From positions 1-64,000 of the forward strand of contig NZ_JADNQT010000006.1 of NCBI RefSeq assembly GCF_015594605.1: DNA of 64,000 nt, read 5' to 3'. Of the stretch, positions 58,637 through 64,000 are shown piece after piece. Every line of letters starts with the position of its first letter. The stretch's first letter is position 1. The stretch comes from Streptococcus sp. HF-1907 (GTDB taxonomy: Bacteria > Bacillota > Bacilli > Lactobacillales > Streptococcaceae). Below the pieces are notes generated by a model that did no database searches, had not been told where the DNA came from, and saw nothing but the letters and a program-made list of their open reading frames with translations. The position numbers and the translations under genes were made by a program.

Positions 58637-58810
58637 GAGGTTGGGACAAAAGTACCCAACCTCTTAGTATGTAATCTATAATAATGACTAGTCGCAGTGG
58701 TTGAGTGGCATCTAAACACTGATAAATCAGCACTTAGAACCCTACTCAACTGTGCGGAGGTGGGACAACGAAATCAAAGACTTCGTCTTACCGATTTCCG
58801 TCCTGCTCTC
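58637..58810 (+). repeat. Three-hairpin intergenic repeat, copy 3
   Basis: Nearly identical to copy 2: GAGGTTGGGACAAAAGTACC opens it, the central hairpin lies at 58700-58750, and the GTGGGAC...end is slightly degraded (GTCCTGCTCTC). It begins 27 bases after the hup stop. A 66-codon frame across it (58697-58897) is not a real gene. Confidence 0.85.
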
Positions 58811-58886
58811 TTTTCGTTTGCCTGTAAAGAGCAATCTCCTATAATGTACAAAGCCATGATTAGAAATGAGAACCGAGGAAGATTCG

Positions 58887-59084
58887 ATGAGTCATAATAT
58901 GATTTTTTTGCTGATATTTATTTTCTTTGTGTTAGTAACCATCGCCAAACTTGTTATCCTCAAGCTCTACATGGATACCATCAAACCTGAAGTGGATGCT
59001 GACGGTAATATTATCAGTAAACCTGTGAAAGATAAACTGTCTGAGGAAGAACGCGAGGAGCGTGAATTTGACAGAGATTGGTAA
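58887..59084 (+). CDS. Small membrane protein of unknown function
   Basis: This 65-residue protein has an N-terminal membrane helix (MIFLLIFIFFVLVTIAKLVI) and a charged, acidic cytoplasmic tail (KLSEEEREEREFDRDW). I do not recognise a named family; similar short proteins occur in streptococci. ATG 58887 follows ACCGAGGAAGATTCG. A long perfect terminator follows, making this a single-gene unit. Confidence 0.7.
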   Translation: MSHNMIFLLIFIFFVLVTIAKLVILKLYMDTIKPEVDADGNIISKPVKDKLSEEEREEREFDRDW

Positions 59085-59110
59085 GTTAATTGCGTCTTTA
59101 TAGAGACACC

Positions 59111-59162
59111 AAAAAGCCAGCTACTAGAAACCTTCTTGGAGGTGTACAGTAGCTGGCTTTTT
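59111..59162. terminator. Bidirectional terminator between the small membrane protein gene and pyrDA
   Basis: AAAAAGCCAGCTACT and its perfect 15-base complement enclose a 22-base loop, with A and T runs at the ends. It serves both convergent genes. Confidence 0.9.
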
Positions 59163-59176
59163 CCCTTATTTAATGA

Positions 59177-60109
59177 TTATAGATAGTGAAGTTTTCCACG
59201 AAAATCTTCAATGCTGTCATAGCCTTTTTCTGCCATGATGTTTTGAAGTTCTTTGGTGATGCGTTCAAAAATAGCAGGACCTTCCTTATGGAGGGCAGTT
59301 CCGATTTGAACCATGCTGGCGCCACAGAGGATGTGTTCAAAGGCATCGCGACCAGATTTGACACCGCCAGTCCCGATAATTTTGATAGATGGATTTAGGC
59401 GTTGATAGAAGGCATGTACGTTAGCAAGAGCAGTTGGTTTGATAAAGTCACCTCCGATACCACCAAAACCATTTTTAGGCTTAATGACAACAGTTTCATC
59501 ATCAATCACAAGCCCATTACCGATTGAGTTAACAGAATTGACAAAGGCAAGTGGGTATTTATTGAAAATGGCTGCCGCTTGGTCAAAGTGAACAATGTCA
59601 AAGTAAGGAGGAAGTTTGATGCCAAGTGGTTTGGTATAGTAGCTGAAGACTTCAGATAGAATAGCATCTGTTGTCTCAAAATCGTAGGCAATCTGTGGTT
59701 TACCAGGAACGTTTGGACAAGAGAGGTTGAGTTCAACAAGTCCATTGTAGTTGCTAGCCTCAACTTTTTTAAGAATGGTATGTGTTTCTTCAGGAGACAT
59801 GCCGACAAGTGATAGGAAGTGATTCTTGTGACCACCTTCTTCTTGAAGTTCAGTGACAAAATCAAGATAGTAATCGACACCCTTATTAGGAAGTCCCATT
59901 GAGTTGATTGAGCCCCAGTCAGTATTGGAATAGCGGGGTTCAGGGTTACCAGCGCGTGCCTCTAAGGTACCTGTTTTGGTGACAAATGAGCCTGCGGCTG
60001 AACTTTCGATTGCTTCTAATTCCTTGCGGGTCATGCAGTAGACACCAGCAGCGTTCATGAGACAGTTGTCAAAATCAAATGCACCAATGCTTGTTTTTGT
60101 TGAAACCAT
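59177..60109 (-). CDS. pyrDA: Dihydroorotate dehydrogenase, class 1A
   Basis: This 310-residue cytosolic flavoenzyme oxidises dihydroorotate to orotate in pyrimidine synthesis, with fumarate as acceptor in class 1A. The catalytic Cys lies in [17 protein letters not shown]-site residues in [12 protein letters not shown] and [20 protein letters not shown]. Length fits the lactococcal PyrDA type. I prefer the reverse-strand ATG at 60109, which follows TTTTGGAGGATATT. An in-frame ATG at 60205 lacks a ribosome site and would add 32 residues. Confidence 0.94.
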   Translation of the reverse strand: MVSTKTSIGAFDFDNCLMNAAGVYCMTRKELEAIESSAAGSFVTKTGTLEARAGNPEPRYSNTDWGSINSMGLPNKGVDYYLDFVTELQEEGGHKNHFLSLVGMSPEETHTILKKVEASNYNGLVELNLSCPNVPGKPQIAYDFETTDAILSEVFSYYTKPLGIKLPPYFDIVHFDQAAAIFNKYPLAFVNSVNSIGNGLVIDDETVVIKPKNGFGGIGGDFIKPTALANVHAFYQRLNPSIKIIGTGGVKSGRDAFEHILCGASMVQIGTALHKEGPAIFERITKELQNIMAEKGYDSIEDFRGKLHYL

Positions 60110-60216
60110 AATATCCTCCAAAAGACAAATTTTTTCTATTCTATCACCAGATAGGTAAATTTTCAAGAAAAAATCAGAGATTGATGAATATTGTTCGGAA
60201 ATCACTGATTTTTAGC

Positions 60217-60246
60217 TATGAAAAGAGCCAACCGAAGTTAGCTCTG
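60217..60246 (-). terminator. Terminator after the femABX genes
   Basis: On the - strand, GAGCTAAC-TTCG-GTTGGCTC forms an 8-bp stem with a stable TTCG tetraloop, followed by TTTTC. It lies 16 bases past the stop of the first FemABX gene. Confidence 0.85.
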
Positions 60247-60261
60247 CTATTGGCCAAAGGC

Positions 60262-61497
60262 CTATGAACGACCTAGAACTTTTTTCAGCCCTTGAATGGT
60301 CTTGTATCTGAGTGGTTTTGGATAGTAGCGGAAGGTGCCCATTTTACGAACGATGTGACCGTTGAAGTTTTGCTTGAAGCGAAGGACGCCGTCTGAACCA
60401 TCGAAGATACCTTGAATGCCCAAGAAATTGTAGCAAGCAATGCCACGCTTGATGGCTTCCTGCATGACGTATTCTTGGAGAACGGCTGGCGCGTAGAATT
60501 TGTTGAACTCAGTGTAGGAACCTGAGAAGAGGTAGACGGCCTCTTGTTTGGTGTAGATGAAGAGGCTACCACACATGATAACATCCTTGTTACCGTGTTC
60601 TTTAATCAAGTCCATTCCTTCCTGAATACGTTTGTCGAAAGTTTCAATTTGGTTGAGTAATTCTTGGCGTTGCTTTTTATATTTGCAAGAGTCCGCATTA
60701 TTTTCATGTGTTTTGTCAAGTTGACTGATTTTATTTTTCAGCGCTTGCTTACTTGCTTCGAGTTTTTCAGTGTAAGTTTTGAAATTTATGGTCGCCACTA
60801 CAAATTCACATTTATCACCAAAACTATCATAGAAATCTTGATAGTATTCTAAAGACTTGTCGTTGTATTCACGGCGGTCAGAGGTTGAAGCGGTAATTTC
60901 TTTGAAGAGGTGGAGCTCATCGCGCTCTAAACGACGGACTTTCGTACCGAAAGACATGGCTTTCTTAACCAGCGGACGCCCTTTTTTAGAGAAAGATTTG
61001 AGAAGGGTATCAGCAGTTAGTCCCGTTAAATCTTTGACATAATGCCAGTCAGGTTCACCGCCAGGATAACCCGTCATGAGCCCGTCATGGCTATAGCCAA
61101 GGTCGGTAAAGTCTATGATAAGCTCTGCATTTTCAGGAGAAATAGGCTCACCATCGCTGTTGAAGCTTTGGTAAGTATCGTAAGGTTTGACCAAGAGTTC
61201 AAGGGCACCGTTAGCTTTAGCGTAGTCTTGCAGAGCATGGTAAAAGGCCTTTAGGTATTTGGCATCACGACGAGCGGGTCCAGAATTGATTTCCATATGG
61301 AGCCCACCTATCATGGGGATTTTGTAAAGTAGTCCAGCAACTTGGATGTCGCCTTCAGCTTCCAATCCGACAAATTCAGTCTGGTAGCCACGTTTGGTGA
61401 GGAGCTTAGCCATTTCTGGTCTTTGAAAGGCTGAGCATTCTGTTAAGCTGTCAAGAAAGGCTTGATAGTCAGCTTCAGATAAGGTTTTTAAGGTCAT
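60262..61497 (-). CDS. FemABX peptidyltransferase (MurM/MurN type)
   Basis: This 411-residue aminoacyl-tRNA-dependent enzyme adds an amino acid to the lysine side chain of lipid II. Two GNAT-like domains are separated by a long coiled-coil arm (about residues 240-305, KLEASKQALKNKISQLDKTH). KSFSKKGRPLVKKAMSFGTK and AVYLFSGSYTEFNKFYAPAV are family motifs. It is last in a row of three paralogues and ends before a terminator. Which amino acid it transfers is not visible. Confidence 0.88.
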   Translation of the reverse strand: MTLKTLSEADYQAFLDSLTECSAFQRPEMAKLLTKRGYQTEFVGLEAEGDIQVAGLLYKIPMIGGLHMEINSGPARRDAKYLKAFYHALQDYAKANGALELLVKPYDTYQSFNSDGEPISPENAELIIDFTDLGYSHDGLMTGYPGGEPDWHYVKDLTGLTADTLLKSFSKKGRPLVKKAMSFGTKVRRLERDELHLFKEITASTSDRREYNDKSLEYYQDFYDSFGDKCEFVVATINFKTYTEKLEASKQALKNKISQLDKTHENNADSCKYKKQRQELLNQIETFDKRIQEGMDLIKEHGNKDVIMCGSLFIYTKQEAVYLFSGSYTEFNKFYAPAVLQEYVMQEAIKRGIACYNFLGIQGIFDGSDGVLRFKQNFNGHIVRKMGTFRYYPKPLRYKTIQGLKKVLGRS

Positions 61498-61499
61498 AA

Positions 61500-62717
61500 T
61501 TATTTACTCCTTGCTTTCTTGCGGAGGGTGTAGGCAAGATTAGACAGTTTGTAAAGGAATGGATGCACAGGCAAGTTAAACTCACCGATGAATTCTTCGA
61601 TAGTTGGGTCGAATTTTGATTTAAAACTGTAGAGACCGCCGGAGAAGTCATTTTCAATCCCCCCCATATTTTGCCAAGTCATACCACGGTCAAAAGCGTG
61701 CTGAGCTGTTTCGAACCAGGTATAAATGGGTGCTTGGTAGGTCTTAAAATGGTCATCCATACCAGCATAGATATTCTCAGAAGTATCTCCAAATTCAAGA
61801 GAAATGGTTGCTGCGATAGGAATGAGGTCGCGTTGAGCAGCTGCTTGAGCTTGGTTGAGAAATTGCTTTTCTTTAGTCAAACGCTCAATTGTTTTCGTAT
61901 TGTTGTCAATTTTAGATTGGCGTGTTTTCTCAGTGAAATTGGCTTTTTCGCTTTCTGCCTTGTCAAGTTCTGTCTGAATCTTGTTGAGACGCTTGGTCAC
62001 ATTTAGAAAAGCCATTGTGACGTAGGAATTTTCGGGGTAGGTTGTCAATAATTTTTGATAGTAATCCAAACCACGCAGGCTAATGCCTTTACGTACTTCA
62101 GTTTTTTTCATCAATTCAGCGAAATCTGCTAGCAATTCAGTACCGCCAAAGTGAATTTCGACATCTTTGTTTTGTGAGGTGCGAATGACTTGACGTGTTT
62201 TTTTAGGCATGGCCTCTAGGCTAAATGTTTCTGCATAGAGATTAGCCTGAAAACGTGGCTGAATATTTTCAGCTAGGTCAGTCGTACGTCCAACCCAGTC
62301 AGCGCCAGCTTTTTTCAAATTGTCGATAGCCTTGAGTCCTTCAGTGTTATCAGCATTTTCAGCGAAATCAGCAGGTTTGCCTTTTTTTAGGAAAATGGCT
62401 GGGTCAAATTTAACAAAGAGGGTTTTTTCTTTTTTGCCGATAGCCTTGAGGTCAGTCATGACCTGTTTGACATGGTCTAGATTGTTGTAGTCCATGATTG
62501 GTCCGCGAGGAATGTAGAGCATGGTAAAGCCTAGCGGTAGGGGCTGGATAAGAATGCTTGCGCTAGCAATTTGCTTACCAGCAGCATCGAAAAATCCAAC
62601 ACGCTTATTGCCCCAAGTGTCCTTGATTTTTGCCCAATCTGAGGATTGGAGGAGGTTGGTTTGTTGAGAAGTTTTAGCGAAATCATCATGCGCTGAGGCA
62701 GATATTTCTTGATACAT
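61500..62717 (-). CDS. FemABX peptidyltransferase, second paralogue
   Basis: This 405-residue enzyme has the same architecture: a conserved FTMLYIPRGPIMDY N-terminal strand, QARFQANLYAET-like and KKTRQVIRTSQNKD motifs, a coiled-coil arm (about 230-290) and the C-terminal MTWQNMGGIENDFSGGLYSF. It is separated by two bases from the downstream femABX gene. A large inverted repeat (62733-62803) lies just upstream of its start. Confidence 0.88.
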   Translation of the reverse strand: MYQEISASAHDDFAKTSQQTNLLQSSDWAKIKDTWGNKRVGFFDAAGKQIASASILIQPLPLGFTMLYIPRGPIMDYNNLDHVKQVMTDLKAIGKKEKTLFVKFDPAIFLKKGKPADFAENADNTEGLKAIDNLKKAGADWVGRTTDLAENIQPRFQANLYAETFSLEAMPKKTRQVIRTSQNKDVEIHFGGTELLADFAELMKKTEVRKGISLRGLDYYQKLLTTYPENSYVTMAFLNVTKRLNKIQTELDKAESEKANFTEKTRQSKIDNNTKTIERLTKEKQFLNQAQAAAQRDLIPIAATISLEFGDTSENIYAGMDDHFKTYQAPIYTWFETAQHAFDRGMTWQNMGGIENDFSGGLYSFKSKFDPTIEEFIGEFNLPVHPFLYKLSNLAYTLRKKARSK

Positions 62718-62732
62718 ATGACGTCCTTTCTG

Positions 62733-62803
62733 AGAGAAACGAGTGGCAGAAAAGACAAGATAAAGAGACGAGATTAGGATTTTGGTTCCACACTCGTTTC
62801 TCT
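62733..62803 (-). promoter_or_regulatory. Large inverted repeat between the second and third femABX genes
   Basis: AGAGAAACGAGTG (62733-62745) and its perfect complement (62791-62803) could form a 13-bp stem with a 45-base loop in the fem transcript. No T-run follows, so a simple terminator is unlikely. An mRNA processing or translational control site is possible. Confidence 0.45.
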
Positions 62804-62828
62804 ATCGCAACTGTTTAATCTGCACTGG

Positions 62829-64000
62829 TTAGTGAGAATGGGCTTTCTTTTTACGATAGTCGTAGGCAAAGTTAGCCAATTTGTAAAGCGGTTTATTGAT
62901 TGGGAGGTTAAATTCACCAATGAATTCTTCGATGGTTGGGTTGAAGTTGCTCTTGAATTTGGTCAAGCCGTCATCAAGGGTTCCTTCGACACCACCCATG
63001 TTGGCCCAGATGATACCATCTTGGTAGGCATCTTCAAAGACCTTGGGATAGAGAGAATATTGGGGATAGAATTTCTTGAAATCCTCATTCATCCCTGCAT
63101 AAAGCATTTCCATGACATTGCCAAAACGGACAGAAAGAATCCCTGCAATGACCAAATCATCTGGGTATTCTTTGACGTACTCTTCAAATTCTGTGATGTA
63201 TTTTTGAACAGAATTTTGTTGCTGAGCTAGCTTGGTCAAGCGTTTCTTTTGATTTTCAGCTGTTTCTGCCAAATCTTTTTCGATTTGTGCCAACTGTTCT
63301 TTGTACTGTGCTAAACGTTCGTGGAGATTGACGCGAGCCAAGTGAAGGTAGGCATCATCGCCGTAGATGGTCATCATCTTGCGGAAGTAGTCTTCGTTTC
63401 GGAGGGCGACTCCCTTACGATTTTCAGTCAATGCAACCACATCAGCGAAAGTTTTAATATCATCAAGGCTACCACGATTGGTCTTGACCCCACGATTGAT
63501 GGCATCTTTCATAAGACGTTTGGTGTGTTTAGGGAAGGTTGCCAGTATGTCTTCTTGGGTGTAGACATTGGCTTGGTAACGTGGCTGAATGCTTTCAGCA
63601 ATCGTTGTCGTTTCCCCAGTCCATTCAGCGCCAGCTTTTTCTAGATTAGCAATGAATTGGCGTACCTGTGCATTTTCAGTGGCTGTGTCCACTTCATCAA
63701 GTTTATATTGACGAAGAAGCAGAGCTGGGTCAAATTTCGCAAATAAGGCGTGTTTTTTCTTGCCGAATTGCCTTATAGTCTTGAGCACAAAATTCACCAA
63801 ATCTCGGTTTCCATAGTCCATGATGGGACCGCGTGGAATGTAGAGCATGGTGAAGCCTAAGGGCAGTTGTTTGATAAGAATAGAGGCTGTCGCGACCATC
63901 TGGCCGTCTTGATAGAAGCCGATGCGTTCATTGCCCCAATTATCTTTTAGCTGTGCCCATTTGGCTGATTGAAGTAAGTTTGTTTGTTGAGAGGCTTTGG
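62829..64000 (-). CDS. FemABX peptidyltransferase, third paralogue, 5' end outside window
   Basis: The frame is open from the stop at 62829 to the window edge, 390 residues, and lacks only the first part of the protein. LLQSAKWAQLKDNWGNERIG near the edge matches the start region of the second paralogue (LLQSSDWAKIKDTWGNKRVG). FTMLYIPRGPIMDY, the TKRLMKDAINRGVKT segment, a coiled coil and IIWANMGGVEGTLDDGLTKF follow. Three tandem FemABX genes imply a bridge of two or more residues. Confidence 0.88.
   Translation of the reverse strand, partial: KASQQTNLLQSAKWAQLKDNWGNERIGFYQDGQMVATASILIKQLPLGFTMLYIPRGPIMDYGNRDLVNFVLKTIRQFGKKKHALFAKFDPALLLRQYKLDEVDTATENAQVRQFIANLEKAGAEWTGETTTIAESIQPRYQANVYTQEDILATFPKHTKRLMKDAINRGVKTNRGSLDDIKTFADVVALTENRKGVALRNEDYFRKMMTIYGDDAYLHLARVNLHERLAQYKEQLAQIEKDLAETAENQKKRLTKLAQQQNSVQKYITEFEEYVKEYPDDLVIAGILSVRFGNVMEMLYAGMNEDFKKFYPQYSLYPKVFEDAYQDGIIWANMGGVEGTLDDGLTKFKSNFNPTIEEFIGEFNLPINKPLYKLANFAYDYRKKKAHSH

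Noticed and set aside
58697-58897. 66-codon open frame downstream of hup
   Set aside because: It lies almost entirely in the three-hairpin repeat and has no ribosome site or protein-like composition.

Overview
The window is chromosomal DNA of a low-GC Streptococcus. The gene neighbourhoods are streptococcal: murD-murG-divIB-ftsA-ftsZ-ylmEFGH-divIVA-ileS, feoAB, folD, xseAB-ispA-tlyA-argR-recN, and tandem FemABX (MurM/MurN-type) genes. A bovis/equinus-group species is my best guess, by inference only. No rRNA, tRNA, CRISPR array or prophage was seen. The only insertion sequence is the tail of an IS3-family element at the left edge.

Layout. 1-5.3 kb is accessory and decayed: the IS tail, a DUF6261 pseudogene, a block of palindromic repeats, an AbrB-DUF998 membrane protein, a class B sortase and a frameshifted alcohol dehydrogenase. 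5.4-8.9 kb holds nth, a 5'-truncated competence prepilin peptidase, dpr with PerR-type boxes, and yqgQ-glcK-rhodanese. 9-13.9 kb holds an unknown gene and a heavily degraded LPxTG-anchored subtilisin-like protease whose catalytic domain is gone. 14-29 kb is conserved: typA, the division and cell-wall (dcw) cluster, then ileS behind a T-box leader. 29-36.9 kb carries DUF1827, NUDIX and ECF-S genes, clpE with CtsR and CIRCE operators, argF, ykuJ, an amino-acid ABC transporter and a YebC-family gene. 37-41.6 kb is a two-component system divergent from a three-gene lantibiotic-immunity-type ABC transporter. 41.6-46.8 kb holds a nucleotidyltransferase, a second DUF6261 pseudogene and feoA-feoB-feo-associated. 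46.9-64 kb holds folD-nnrD, a broken ltrA, a candidate type I toxin-antitoxin locus, the xseAB-ispA-tlyA-argR-recN operon, degV-SGNH-ypmS, hup, pyrDA and three femABX genes, the last running off the right edge.

How the parts fit. The dcw genes make and place the septum and the peptidoglycan precursor, and the FemABX enzymes build the interpeptide bridge. Stress and metal control is visible as operator sites: PerR boxes at dpr, CtsR and CIRCE sites at clpE, and a Fur/PerR-type palindrome 0.4 kb before feoA. ArgR is encoded here and has candidate ARG boxes at argF.

The most interesting object is at 49990-50290. A short extended -10 transcript on the + strand faces an unlisted 37-codon hydrophobic ORF on the - strand. 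They share a bidirectional terminator and a direct repeat that makes the short RNA antisense to the ORF start, which is the plan of the Fst/par type I toxin-antitoxin family. At least five genes are pseudogenes and a sixth (the prepilin peptidase) is truncated, which suggests ongoing genome reduction.
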